A stretch of DNA of 64,000 nucleotides from Sweltsa coloradensis. Lineage: Eukaryota; Arthropoda; Insecta; Plecoptera; Chloroperlidae. A model generated the notes under the pieces. That model saw only the letters and a list, made by a program, of their open reading frames with translations, was not told the DNA's origin and searched no databases. Both the position numbers and the translations under genes were made by a program. Location: positions 1-64,000 of the forward strand of contig JAMZAV010002186.1 in the NCBI GenBank assembly GCA_024449915.1, written 5' to 3'. Shown here in pieces: positions 43,210-54,769 of this stretch. The first letter of the stretch is position 1, and each line of letters starts with the position of its first letter.

Positions 43210-45150
43210 CATTACATTTTCCAATTATTTATTTTATTTTATTTTTTTTTTCTGTGCAAAGTTGGCCTCTTCAGCCATTCTTCTGTCTTGCTATCCAATA
43301 TAAGAGTGCCTCCTTTTCTATCCTGCTCAGGTCATCGGGCAGGGAGTCAATGTCAATTGTTTTTACTATTTCCCTCGCCACTAATTCTCGGAATGTAGGC
43401 CTAGGTAGTGCATTCATATTTCATCATTATCTGTTGCCACGTTCAACTTCAACTCTGCGTTGTGTCGGCATTGAAGATAGGCTTCTCCATCTTCTACTGT
43501 CCTGCCATATCACTCTTCTCCTTTCACCACATTCCAGTCTCCTCTTCACTGTTCCACATATTTTCTCACAATATTCTACAATTGTTGTCGCAATCCATCC
43601 AATTCCATCATCCTTCTCGCTAATCTCGCTCTTTCCATCCTTTGGACATGTCCAAACCACTTTAATCTTCTCTCTCCACTTCGCTCCATTAAATTCCTCA
43701 CGCCTACTTGATCTCGGATATCCTCTTTCCGTATTCGGTCCCATCTAGTCTTACATACAATGCTTCTCCAAAACTTCATAGCCTGCACAAGGTTCTCATC
43801 CACTGTTATCATATTCCAAGTCTCTGCTGCATATGTCAGTATTGGAATAAAGTAGGTCTGGTAGATGGTAACAATGCACTTCTTTGGTACTTCTCTGTTC
43901 CATATGATATGACTAGGAAAACGCTTAAGTCCCGCCGCGTTGTTGGATGAGCGTAATTGGTGCATTGAGCTGCCATGTGTTATGCGGATTTTCTGTTGTT
44001 CTGTGAAAAAATCAGAACTTTGTTGAAATTTTTTTTTAAATTAAATCAAATTAAATAAAAAATTAACTTAATTTTTTAAAATTAATTGTAATTTAAGAAA
44101 AGGAAAAAATCGTAATATTGAAATTTTCATAAGAAATAATTATTCGATTGCGCACAAATTTTACACGAATATATTAATTCTTAAAATTAAGGTTCTGTGA
44201 AAAAATCATTAAAATCGGATAAAGCATGTAGGTGTTATAAGCCGAAGAAATTTTTAAAAAATCGAAAAAAATCGTAAAATTGCGATTTTCATGAGAAATA
44301 GTTTTTCGATTGCGCTCAAAAAGGTGGCAGTTCTTAGTTCAGAGATTTCGAAGGCATCCATAAAATTTCATCGCAATCGGAGTATCGGTTTAGCCGGAAT
44401 CGTGTTAACAGACAGACAAAAATACAAAAAAAAAGAAGAAAAAAAACATTCCGGATTTTTTTCTCCAGTGTAGTGAAATGGAATCTTCGCTTCGCTCGCT
44501 ACGCTCATCCAACTATGAGGTCTCGGATAGATTGGAATAACCCAACAGCTTGCTGCGTCCTTCTTCCTATCTCTGGTTGAATTCTTCTATCGCATGGGCA
44601 TGCTACTATACTCCCCACGTACCGGTACTTAAAATTCTCCACTTGAAAATATGTCCTCCTAGTAGAATCCTGACATTCTTCGTTTTATCACGTTTAATCA
44701 GCATTGTTTCACTCATTGCCACTTCCAAACACCAGACCCATTCTCCTGCTACCACACTCCACACATCAACTTGAGATTACACCTCCTCTTCATCCTCTCC
44801 CCACACAAAAAGATCATCTGCAAATAACATTATTTTCATACATTCTTCTCCGATTCTCTCTACAACTTTCCTAGTGATTTCATCCATAACAATAATGAAC
44901 AATAGTGGTAGGCCTACACTTCCTTGTTTTAACTTTTAACCCACTCCCTAATGTAAAACCACTGTAATTCCACCTCTTGTCTTTACAGCACTTCTAGATA
45001 TATCGAGTAGGCCCTACACCTCTTTCACTCTTGTTATTATTCCTTTGTTAACTCCTATATTTTGCACTTGCATCCCAAATCTTCTCTCTCTTGAGGCTTA
45101 TAAATCTCCTTCTAGCCCTATAGCCTAGAGTTTCTAATTCTACTAGGTAT
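43210..45150 (-). pseudogene. LINE reverse-transcriptase remnant, split by an insertion
   Basis: Minus-strand pieces in order: FTLGSGLK and IVMDEITRKVVERIGEEC (about 44,950-44,850), KIMLFADDLFVWGEDEEEV (catalytic FADD, about 44,830), then after an insertion at 43,913-44,511, HIIWNREVPKKCIVTIYQTY, LTYAAETWNMITVD, TRWDRIRKEDIRDQVGV and RRLKWFGHVQRMERARLAR. The TYxxETW and RLRWFGHVxRM-type blocks are typical of the C-terminus of the endonuclease-RT LINEs. It has many stops. Long plus-strand open frames over 43.1-43.7 kb are its shadow. Confidence 0.75.
43913..44511 (-). mobile_element. Helentron-like element, copy C, inside a LINE
   Basis: On the minus strand it starts TGGATGAGCGTAGCGAGCG after T (right end 44,511) and ends CTAG before T (43,913). 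Its removal rejoins the LINE frame around a TT. Stem AACGC/GCGTT is present before the end. Confidence 0.7.
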
Positions 45151-45359
45151 CTATTATTCTTTCATAGATCTTGGAGTGACATGTCAGTGTTATTGTTATC
45201 CCTCAAATATGTATATTTATATATTTTTTTTGCATAGGGTAGGCCTAGGCCTAATTGAGTGTCCAAAGTTTTTCAAGGTGTCAAATGGGTTGCAGTAACA
45301 CAAAGGTTGAGACCAAGTTTTGCTAGAGAGTGTTACACTGAAGCAAACAAACCTAATGA

Positions 45360-45773
45360 TAGGGCTGGGCACAAAAATTGATATTTCGATATGATATCGA
45401 TAATTGGAAATATAATCGATACGGTATTGATATTTGATTTCATATCAAATATCGAAATTTACACAAAAAATGCTAAATTTCGTAATGTTGGTGGAGGTGC
45501 CGGGTAGGTAGTCTAAATTAAATTAAACTGGCTGGTGCATTTGGTGGACCTTCCGGGTCATAAAACGTGATTGTGAGATCGTAAAAATCATTAAAGGTTT
45601 ATGGTGATACCTTATAAACCCTGTTTGGCCACAAATTATGAAAAACAAACCCACTCTTTAATTTTTTTTTTTTTTTTTACAAACACTTAGGCCTACATTT
45701 CGATACATCAATATCATATCGAAAGTTTTCGTGTGATATCAATAATTGAATGATATGTCATAGCCCAGCCCTA
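45360..45773. mobile_element. hAT-like MITE (TAGGGCTGGGC ends), intact copy
   Basis: It starts TAGGGCTGGGCACAAAAA and ends TCATAGCCCAGCCCTA. The 8 bp flank is CCTAATGA at 45,352 and CCTGATGA at 45,774, one mismatch. The core motif is at 45,490 and a variant at 45,543. It ends 42 bases before PARL exon 2. Confidence 0.9.
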
Positions 45774-45815
45774 CCTGATGACCATCATAATTATCTAAAA
45801 TTTATGTTTTTCCAG

Positions 45816-46026
45816 AGTTTTGGCGTTTAGTAGGAAGTGTTTGCCACTTCCAAAACTATCTATCCCGACAAGGAGTTTAAGAACTACAAACGTCAAGCAG
45901 TCCCGCTGGCCAAACAGATCAAGTGCAAAGACGAAAACAAACCTTGAGCCTCCAGCTGAAGCGCCTCTTGAAGGTGGTCCACTTCAACCCTACAGTCTGT
46001 TAAAACCCTTGGGGTTTACAGTCGCT
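45816..46026 (+). CDS. PARL: PARL exon 2
   Basis: A basic, poorly conserved segment is followed by PLQPYSLLKPLGFTVA, which matches the PARL block before the first membrane segment (PYPIRSLIKPLFFTVG in vertebrates). The acceptor is TTTTTCCAG before 45,816 and the donor GCT|GTAAGT. It enters in phase 2 and leaves in phase 0. The part before PLQPY lies in the matrix-side N-terminal region that is processed in the human enzyme. Confidence 0.88.
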
Positions 46027-46238
46027 GTAAGTACGGTAGATCTTAGCAGTATTAGGAGGGTTCAAGTGCCTAGTAACCTAAGATAACTTAATTACTAGGG
46101 CTAGGATGTTCCTGACATCTCCTTTTTTCTACTAGTAATTACATGCCTCAAAAATAGTTTTAAGTACATTTCTAAAGTTACTGATACCAAAAATACAGTT
46201 TAGGCTGTATTGCCTGTCAATGACTAGGTAGGTATTTT

Positions 46239-46836
46239 TGGATGAGCGTAGCGAGCGTAGCGAGCGAAGCGAAAACTTCAATTTCACTGACCCCTCAAAA
46301 AATTTAGCTCCAATGTTTTTTTGTTTGTTTTTTTTTTTTTTTTTTTTGTCTGTTTGTTCGCACGATTCCGGGCAAACGGCATAAGCGATCTTGATGAAAA
46401 TTTGACAGGACCTTCGAAATCTCTGAACTTAGACGTGCCACGTTTTTGGGTACAATCGAAGAAATATTTCTCATGAATATCGCACTTTTACGATTTTTTT
46501 CGATTTTTAGTGCGATATTTTCGTGACATTTGGGCCGATTCTGACCAAACGGGTGGGGCAACAACGTTCATATTTCACATGAACATTAAGGTTATGGTGA
46601 TGTAGTACCTTTTGAAAGAATAAGTTGAAAAAGTTAGCCAGAATCCATAGAATAAAGGTTTTGATATGAGTTTTTTTAGGTTTATAATAACCATTAACAA
46701 GTAACATTTGAAACTCGACAACAATCACCTACAATGCATTCACAAAGCACTTGCAAAGGAAAAGTGGTCCCACTCAAACTAAAAACTTACAAAAACGCTC
46801 ATCCATCAACGCGGCGGGACTTTAGCGTTTTCCTAG
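46239..46836 (+). mobile_element. Helentron-like element, copy D
   Basis: TGGATGAGCGTAGCGAGCG start with an extra GTAGCGAGC unit, a 20-base T run near 46,335, internal CGCTCATCCATCAACGC, and end CTAG before T. It is in PARL intron 2, tail-to-tail with copy E. Confidence 0.7.
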
Positions 46837-46925
46837 TAAATTTTAATGCTTTTTATGAATTAGGTTGTTTTTTGAAATTTCAAAGGTAGGCCTGGCCTAC
46901 TATTGTAGGCTATAATTTTGATTAA

Positions 46926-47464
46926 CTAGGAAAACGCTTAAGTCCCGCCACGTTGATGGATGAGCTTTTTTACAAGTTTTTAGTTTGCGTAGGACCACTT
47001 TTCCTTTGCAAGTGCTTTTTGAATGCATTGTAGGTGATTGTTGTCAAGTTTCGATTGTTCCTTGTTAATTTTTATTATAAACCCCAAAAAACTCATATTA
47101 AAACCTTAATTTCTATGGATTCTGGCTAACTTTTTCAACTTACTACATCACCATAATGTCCATGTGAAATATGAACGTTGTAGCCCCACCCGTTTGGTCA
47201 AAATCGGCCCAAATGTCACGAAAATATCGCACTAAAAATCGAAAAAAATCGTAAAACTTCGATATTCATGAGAAATATTTCTTCCATTGTATCCAAAAAC
47301 AATACACCTCTAAGTTCAGAGATTTCAAAGGTCCCCTCCAATTTTCATCAAGATCGCTAAATGCCGTTTGTCCGGAATCGTGCGAACAAACAGACAAAAA
47401 AAAAACACCCGAGCTAAATTTTTTGGGGGGTCAGTTAAATTGAAGTCTTTGCTTTGCTCATCCA
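46926..47464 (-). mobile_element. Helentron-like element, copy E
   Basis: On the minus strand it starts TGGATGAGCAAAGCAAAG after T (47,464) and ends TTTTCCTAG before T (46,926). Only 89 bases separate its 3' end from that of copy D, so the two could pair as a long hairpin in the transcript. Confidence 0.7.
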
Positions 47465-47829
47465 ATAATTTGATAAAAATAAAAATTGTAGAGTACCTAC
47501 CCTAGAGTTTGAGTGCAATGTCTAGCAGTGCCAACTCCAAATATGGGGAAAATGAAATTGTTACAACATCAAGCTGAGCATGCAAAGATTTTTTTGCCCC
47601 TGTCACTTTCCATCTCTCCCTCAACCCCTGGTGTAGTTTTTAAATACTGCAACCAGGGATGCCCCAAAAAACACCCCCTCAAAATATAACGAATCAAATA
47701 TCTAAAATTAGCAAATTGAAATAGCACAGAAATTTGAGTAATCTGTTTTTACTTTTTACGTCCTTTTTTTAGTGATTTTAAGGTACTTTTTGTCATTTTT
47801 AAAGGGCTTAAACATCCAAGCCATATTAA

Positions 47830-48328
47830 AACCCTTTATAGTGCAGTGGTATCCATATTTACCACCACCTTTCAAAATCTACACAATTAAATCTGCCAGT
47901 TTTTCATACAATACACCCGGCCAAAAAGCTGCTTTGTTTTGTTCTGAATTGGTAGCATTTTTCCTTACTAAATTCTAATGGTTAGAAGTTAGAACAATTT
48001 TTGTAATTGATCAAAAATCAAATTGTGTATAAAAATACACAAATTTCCAGGATGTCCCGGATATTTTGTTTGCCTGTAGTAGACCTAGATTCAATTTAAA
48101 CGTGCAAAAAAATTGGGGAAAATTGAAAAAATCTAATTTTTGAAAATAGACTGATATTATTATTTTTTACTTTGATAGGTCAAAACTGCCAATTTGGAAT
48201 TCAAAATCAGAATTTTTTTCCTAAAAGATCAAGAAAAAAAATACCAATAAAATTCTTTTTAAAAAATAACGAATTTCAAATTGTTAAGGTAGAAAGAAAA
48301 TTTTTGGGTCCCAACATTATGCCTAGGG
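47830..48328. mobile_element. piggyBac-like MITE, diverged copy
   Basis: It starts near AACCCTTTATAG and ends near GGGTCCCAACATTATGCCTA, with an interior shared inverted with 52,174-52,687 (CAAAATCTACACAATTAAAT, GGATGTCCCGGATATTTTGT, TTTGCCTGTAGTAGA). The ends have decayed. Confidence 0.65.
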
Positions 48329-48583
48329 TTATTACTGTCATTGGTGACATGAACTATGTGATGTATGAACACTTGAACTACCCGCCTAGAGCGTTGCAGT
48401 GAAGTGGAGCTTTTTGTCGTGGGATCTGAGGGGCGGTGGGGTTAGTGAGTTGTAGTTGCTCCCGTCTTGTTATTGTAAAGTCATGTAACATCCTAGTGAT
48501 TGTGAGTGTATTCTTTAATAAATCAACAGTTAATCCCTATCCGAAATATCATTGATGATTCATATTGTGCCCCCTAACATATA

Positions 48584-49663
48584 GGGTGAGTTAGGGTAAA
48601 GATGAGACACCAAAATAAGTGGGGCAAATATAAGACAGATTAATATATATTTCAATTGTTACACTAAGCATCTCACATTGCACTTAAAACATAGCTTAAT
48701 GTTTAATCTGATGAATTTGATGATGAAATGGAAGATATTGAAGATACAAATCATGATGAGCCCAAGCAAAATTTGCCTGCACACAAGGAAACAATGATCA
48801 ATGAAGTAGACTATGTGCTTGTGGCTTTTCCAGGCCAAAGACCCAAAGTATTTTTTCAGTTTGCCTGCATTGTACAGTCAATTGAAGATAATGACGATTT
48901 ATTTACTGTTCCATACAAAGTACAAACTATACAATACAACTATACAATAATCTATTCATGTAATTATCTGTGTAAAAACCTATTTACAACTATTGAGGAT
49001 GACATTAGCCCAATTAACTTTAGTCAAGTGGTTCAAGCAGAGATTGTAACTTCTGGCGATCGTTTCAAGTACATTAAAGTAAAGTACCCTTCTTAGACTT
49101 AGAGGCGCGATTACATTCAGAAAATCGTAAAAAATAGTCCTATTGATCATATATTTTTTTCCCCTTCTGTTCCTATTGAAATACATTTTCAACAATTTTT
49201 TGCAAGTATTCTGATATTTTTATGAAGATGTTCCATGACTTTACCTACTCTATGAAAAGTACCTTTTTCTCGCCGTTAAAATATATCGAACTTGTCATGT
49301 TTGTATTTTCTAAACTAATCAAGCGATTCAAATATTTTTTTTTGCATTGTGTAGAAAATGCCCCTCACTGTCTTAATTTTACCCCGCCACAATCCTCTTC
49401 CACATCCTCTAAGAGCTAGCCACCTGTCTCAGTTTTGCCCCAGGGGTGTCTCATATTTGCCCCCAAGGTGTGGGTAAAAATGAGACACAGTTTTTATTTT
49501 TTAAATATACTAATCTATAAGCTTGATATATTATAGCATATTGCACTTTGATCACCTTGAAACACACTTTCAGCACATATTTATTGTTTTTGAATATCTC
49601 TTCAACTTTTTGTTTTAGGTGGCAAAGTTTGAAAAATTGTCTCATTTTTACCCTTACTCACCC
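48584..49663 (+). mobile_element. TA-targeting DNA transposon remnant (mariner/pogo type)
   Basis: The ends GGGTGAGTTAGGGTAAAGAT and its near-complement ATTTTTACCCTTACTCACCC are flanked by TA on both sides (48,582-48,583 and 49,664-49,665). ATGAGACA follows the end on the left and is repeated internally at about 49,483. A short gene remnant lies inside. Confidence 0.7.
48728..49096 (+). pseudogene. Transposase C-terminal remnant
   Basis: 122 residues: an acidic start (MEDIEDTNHDEPKQ), then DYVLVAFPGQRPKVFFQFAC and IVQSIEDNDDLFTV, and a tail EIVTSGDRFKYIKVKYPS. The VLVxF...xYxxxVxxIEDD layout resembles the short C-terminal domain of pogo/jerky-type transposases in invertebrates. The DDE domain is absent. 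Confidence 0.45.
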
Positions 49664-49784
49664 TACAACAAACTTATTTGTTTTAGAGGTAGCCTACTGT
49701 TGGCAAATCTCTTTAAATTACTATCCTGCACGGACTACTACAATTCTAAGTTCTTAACTCAAACCCTATAATTTATTTTCACAG

Positions 49785-49910
49785 TTCAGTGCTGCCAGTT
49801 TTACTGGCGCAACAATTTGGCAGTATGAGAATATGAGGTCCGCCACTCTGTCCCTAGTTCAACGGCCTATGGGCTGGGTTCAAGACAAGCTATTTACTGT
49901 GAGAAAACAG
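49785..49910 (+). CDS. PARL: PARL exon 3
   Basis: It encodes FSAASFTGATIWQYENMRSA followed by a GWVQDKLFTVRKQ block, matching vertebrate PARL (GSAAIWQYESLKS...WLDSIRPQK). This is the end of the first membrane segment, TMA, characteristic of PARL-type rhomboids. The acceptor is TTTTCACAG and the donor CAG|GTAAGC; phase 0 on both sides, 42 codons. Confidence 0.93.
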
Positions 49911-51955
49911 GTAAGCCCAAGTCTAATTGTCATTAGTAGTACTTTTAAAGTAAAAAGGAGTTCTGATGCTTAAGTTATCATGGACAACCAACAATGCATG
50001 AACCAGATTTGTTAAGCTCTACACTTATCGTGGCATTGAAGATCTGGTCAGAGTCACTGCAAGGCATGTCTTCTTAGAACTCGTTCATTGGTAAAATGTT
50101 GGCCCTTTTCTAGAGTGCGGTCGTAATATTACAGCGAGGCGAGACATAGATGGGCGCGTAGCAGTATGGCCGCACATAGTTACGTCCGCAATCTTTGCGT
50201 TTGAAGGGCGTCTATTGTATTTTCAACAATGTTTGAAGCTGCATCGATACTCGATAGTGCTGCTATTTGCCACATTTTGGTGATAAATAGGTTTAGTATG
50301 ATACAGACTGCACAGGTAAGTTTGTGACACTTGTTGAATACTATGTAGTTTTGTCAAGATGATGTCTTAAAAGGGGCTATGTTATTGATTAGGATATCAT
50401 GTAGGGCCTACAGCACTTAGCACTTTAAACATTCTGGTCCCAAAACTTGAATTGTAATGTAATATAGTATTGTTCATATTAGGACGGATGGTGCCGCAAA
50501 ACATAATAAAGTTGTGAACTACACGATTGTTTAATTGCATCCAGATACAGAATAGAATGCAAACAGGATAAGGCTGGGGCTTAGACGGCTCGCAACGAGC
50601 TCTCCACAGAATAGGCTACGACTACACATGGCGATTTCTCCGCACGGGAGTCGGGGTGGCCTGTGTAAAAACAACATCGGAAATCACGGAGCAAGAGCAA
50701 AATCGCAGACCTGCAACCGCTCTGTGTAGTCGCTCTCATTCAACTCAATGTGTTGACCTTGGTTTGCGGGTCCGGGCCGTCCGCAACGAGCTCAACATGC
50801 TGCGGTAAATTTCACCCCCTGCGAGTCACCCGCGTATGTGTAATTGCTCTCATCTAAAATCATGTGTTGCCCTTGTTTTGCGAGCACCCTGCTAGTCGTC
50901 CGCAATGTGTAGCCCCGGCCTAAGGAACGAACGCTCTTAAGTTTACGCTGCCTTATAAACATAGCAGACATGAAGGCGGCAGATTACAATGAAATTACAA
51001 CAGTAATTATGGTATATCTCTGGGAAAACACCAAATGCGTTTGACAGTTTAGCGACCACGCAATGTATGATTCTCCTTGGGCTTAATTGATGTTTAAAGT
51101 TGGAACAATATGGAATTTCCCATAACTCTCAATTAAACAGAGTAAACAACATTGTAGAACATATTTTAAAATACAGAAAATACAATGGAAAACGCAACTG
51201 GTATGAAGCACGAGGTGGGTTTACAAGCTCTACTGAATCCCCTAGTGGACTTTAGGGAAACCTAGCTTGTAGAGATTCAGTAGACCTTGGCCACCGCTTT
51301 ATAAACTAGTCTGATTTCTTATTCTATTTGAAAACAAAAGATGTTGAGGCTCAATTCAATAGGTTTAAATAAATATTTACGTTAGGCCTACAATATCTTA
51401 TAGGTTTGAACCGTTGCGGAATTTGCTGTCCATATATACAGCACAGTACACAACTGGTCCCGGTTATTTGTCTAAAATTTCAACGCCATCAGTTGAACTG
51501 TTTTACATGTGTGAAACAAACAAACAGACAAAACACAATATTAAAAAAGGCTCGTCTCATTTGAGTTCTTTATTTTATTTTATTATTATTATTATTTAAC
51601 GTCTATCCTATTCAGTTAAAAAACTGATTTACAAAGGAGGACAACTAAATAAATTTAATTACATAGATGCAGACACAACAATGAACTACAGTTAAGTAAA
51701 CAGTATGTGGAATGTGGGAGATCCGTGGTTCGATTCCCGGTTGGGGCGGACTTTTTTAATTTCTGAATTGTAGTAAATAAAAACAATTACACCCACGGGA
51801 GTGTTTCCCGATCAACCAAATCGAGAAAAAAAGTATTTGAAATAGTAATATTACAACAACAATGCATTGAAACACAACAATTTTGGTCACAAATTCAAAA
51901 AGGACAGACTCAGTAACTTCACTCTGTCATAAATTCTTATTGTTTTATGTTACAG
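49911..51955. repeat. PARL intron 3: a MITE-like repeat and a SINE fragment
   Basis: 50,570-50,925 is bounded by AGGCTGGGGCTTAGACGGC and, inverted, GCAATGTGTAGCCCCGGCCT, and holds two similar units (TGTGTTGACCTTGGTTTGCG and TGTGTTGCCCTTGTTTTGCG). 51,712-51,830 is a SINE 3' part with B box GGTTCGATTCCCGG and the GTAGTAAAT tail, of the 14.2 kb family. 51,565-51,598 is a TTA/TTTA-rich microsatellite. No coding sequence. Confidence 0.5.
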
Positions 51956-52118
51956 GGTTCCTTTCGCCAAGAGATCAGCAACTGGTGGAACGGTTTGAGC
52001 GAAGGCGAGCGATTGTTTGTCCCGATCTGTTTTGCGAATTGCCTGGTGTTTGCTGCTTGGCGAGTGCCAAGGCTACAAGGTGTCATGGTTCAATACTTCT
52101 GTTCTAATCCGGCCTCAA
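51956..52118 (+). CDS. PARL: PARL exon 4
   Basis: It encodes GSFRQEISNWWNGLSEGERL, an FVPICFANCLVFAAWRVPRL segment, and QGVMVQYFCSNPAS. These match vertebrate PARL (DFRKEINKWWNNLSDGQRT, NVLVFCLWRVPSLQ, YFTSNPAS) and include the first rhomboid-core membrane helix. The acceptor is TTATGTTACAG and the donor TCAA|GTAAGA. It enters in phase 0 and leaves in phase 1. Confidence 0.95.
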
Positions 52119-52173
52119 GTAAGAGAAGTACATCAAATAAGTTGATCAAGATTTAACAATAAGCCCTACTTAA

Positions 52174-52687
52174 CCCTTTATAGGGCAAAAAAGTGGGACC
52201 CAAAATTTTGCTTTCTACCTTTGCAATTTGAAATTCATGATTTTTTTAAAGAATTTTGGATTTATTTTTTATTTTTTCCCTTGATCTTCTAGGAATAAAA
52301 TGCTGATTTTGGATTCCAAATTGACATCAAATTTGAAAAAAAAATCCAAAATTTTATTTTATTTTCAAAAATTAGATTTTTTTTGCAATTTTTCCTTTTT
52401 TCCATTTTTTTTACACATTCAAATTGAATCTACTACAGGCAAACAAAATATCCGGGACATCCCGAAATGTTTGTATTTTTGTGTTTTGATACACAATTTG
52501 TTTTTTGAACCATTACAAAAATTCTTCTAATCATTAGATTTGAAAACGGAAAAATTCTATTAATTCAGAACGAAATAAGGCAGCTTTTTACCCGGGTTAA
52601 AAGGATGGAAAACTGGTAGATTTAATTGTGTAGATTTTGAAAATTAGTGGTAGGCCTAAGTATACCTTACCAGTAACCTATAAAGGG
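52174..52687. mobile_element. piggyBac-like MITE
   Basis: TTAA occurs on both sides (52,170-52,173 and 52,688-52,691), with ends CCCTTTATAGG and CCTATAAAGGG. C-rich ends next to TTAA are typical of piggyBac elements. No coding capacity. It is 55 bases downstream of PARL exon 4. Confidence 0.85.
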
Positions 52688-52902
52688 TTAATTCAAGCCC
52701 CAGATATGGAATTTTAATATGTTAATCAATAATTTTTCCTAAATCATAGTTTTTTAGTTATTTAAAATTTGTTTTTAATATTTTTGGTACCACCTTAGAA
52801 ACAACAAGATTCCTCAATAGTCAATATTTAATAAATACCTTCATGTAGTCATGCTGTGTTATTGATACTGTTCATGCATCTGTTACTATTTGCTGTTAAC
52901 AG

Positions 52903-52998
52903 AATCAATATGCTGGCCCATGTTCCTCTCAACGTTCAGCCATTACTCTGGGTTCCACCTCTTAGCCAACATGTACGTTCTTCACAGTTTCTCCACGG
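52903..52998 (+). CDS. PARL: PARL exon 5 (HxxxN membrane segment)
   Basis: It encodes a [20 protein letters not shown] block followed by [10 protein letters not shown]. The conserved rhomboid TFSH...H-x3-N motif is present; the Asn helps form the oxyanion hole in rhomboids. It enters in phase 1 (A from exon 4 plus AA makes Lys) and leaves in phase 1. Acceptor TGTTAACAG, donor GG|GTAAGA. Confidence 0.95.
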
Positions 52999-53773
52999 GT
53001 AAGAAGCACATTTGATTTTATGCACAGTAATTAGAGGTTTGTACATGAAAACAACATTTTGTGTGTAGATGCTACAAAGCACTATTTTTTCACTTAAAAC
53101 CAAGGTTTTCTAAACCTATTTTATTTTATTTAACAGTATCTACAATTTGTTTAATACAAATTTTAATTCAGTTAATATTTATTCAAACTTGATGAAATAA
53201 TTTCAAAATAAAATTTTAGAAAATCTTCACATGCCTAAGTTCCTAACCTTCTAGGAAGTGGCCTCTAACAATAATATAATATATGCATAGTTTTCTGTCG
53301 GCCTATGCATGTCACGTCTCACGATAAAAACCAAACATACCGACACAGACACAAATACCATGCCTGAGATACCTTGGGCATGTCGAAATACTTTAGTTGT
53401 CTGGTAGGTAGATGTTTTGTTCACGTGCCCATCCAGACATGTGATGCTTTGTTTACTTGCTTGATACACTCGTATACTTGCTTCAACAAAAGAATGCAGA
53501 TGCTTGGTAGTGGTGGGGGTAGAATGAATGCGCGGTAAATGGAATGTCGCCTTTGTGTATGATAGAGAAATATCTTTTACCAACGCAAGGAAAATTATCT
53601 GTGCTAGATCACAGAGTTCCTCCGTGTGCTAGATCCACTCTGAGCTAGCGTGAATAGAGTTGACAAAGTTGTTATGTTGGGAAAACAATTTTGAGCTACC
53701 TGCATTCTTTCTTTGGGACCACTATACAATAATTTAGTTGACCATCACTTGTCAATCATGTATTGGCTATTGG
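52999..53773. other. PARL intron 5, nothing recognised
   Basis: AT-rich sequence with no exon or repeat boundary identified before the MITE at 53,774. Confidence 0.4.
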
Positions 53774-54486
53774 TAGAGATGTGCAAAAATGGTGACAACG
53801 AAATTCGCGAATTTTTTTAAAGTTGCAATAATCCCTTCAAATTCAGTTTGCACATGAATCTCATGAATTGTGATTGAATGGTACCAATTTCCAATTCGCT
53901 AAATTTCGCGAAATTTTAGTTGATACCGCGAACTAGTGGCAAAATTAGCAATTATGTCCTTAAATGCGAACTAGGTCGCAAAATTTTTAAAAAAAACAAA
54001 TTTCAAAGTTTTGGTGGAGGTGCCGGGTCGAAGTCGAAATTAAATTAATACTTGCTGGTAGATATGGTGGAGGCGCCGGGTCATACAACGCGATTGTGAG
54101 ATCTTAATAATCGTTTGAACGAGAGTAAGCTCAAAATACTTCAAATCCATATCAAAAGACACATAAAAAATGCATAATTTCGTAAATTTGGTGGAGGTGC
54201 CGGGTAGACGAAATTAATTCTGGTAAAAACTGTCTGAAACTTTGAAAACTGAAGGCTGAAATTGAGCTTAAAATTAAAACTGATTCTGAACTTCACTCTC
54301 ATGAGCTTGTTTTTCTTTTAAATCATTAAAATCAATCAATTATCCTGAAACGTTTTTTTTTTTTTTTTTTTTTTAAGTTGTGCATGAGAAAATTGTTTTT
54401 TTTTAGTAAATCGCGACAAATCGCGAAATTTTATTTTTAAGGCGCGAATTTTCAAACTTTAAAAAAACCATTTTTGCACATCTCTA
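53774..54486. mobile_element. hAT-like MITE (TAGAGATGTGC ends)
   Basis: It starts TAGAGATGTGCAAAAATGG and ends CCATTTTTGCACATCTCTA. The perfect 8 bp duplication GCTATTGG lies at 53,766-53,773 and 54,487-54,494. TTCGCGAATTT-type tracts lie near both ends. The core motif occurs three times: 54,013, 54,066 (one change) and 54,190. Confidence 0.92.
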
Positions 54487-54769
54487 GCTATTGGGCTATG
54501 AGTTACTCAAGCTCTGTCACACACATTTAATTGCCGCGCCTCAAAAAACCACTCTCATCTTGACACAATTAGTGTCGTTCAGATGAAAGATGACATTTTT
54601 TAAGCCATGTTATGAAAATGCAGAAAAAACACATGAAAATCAAATAATCATATGGAAAACAAGTTTTTCGTGTCAGATTTTAAGTCTGGTGCGCGTCACG
54701 TTTGATGTCAATCAGGACTGCTGCACTTGGTTGCTGCATCATGCCCACTGGGCTCACCCGCAATTCATC

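Noticed and set aside
43095..43748. 217-codon plus-strand open frame, one of the longest in the window
   Set aside because: It is antisense to a LINE RT C-terminus that shows clear conserved blocks on the minus strand. The plus-strand protein is Ser/Leu/Phe-rich with no recognisable domain.
48172..48402. 76-codon open frame in PARL intron 2
   Set aside because: Mostly inside a diverged piggyBac-like MITE whose other copy is non-coding.
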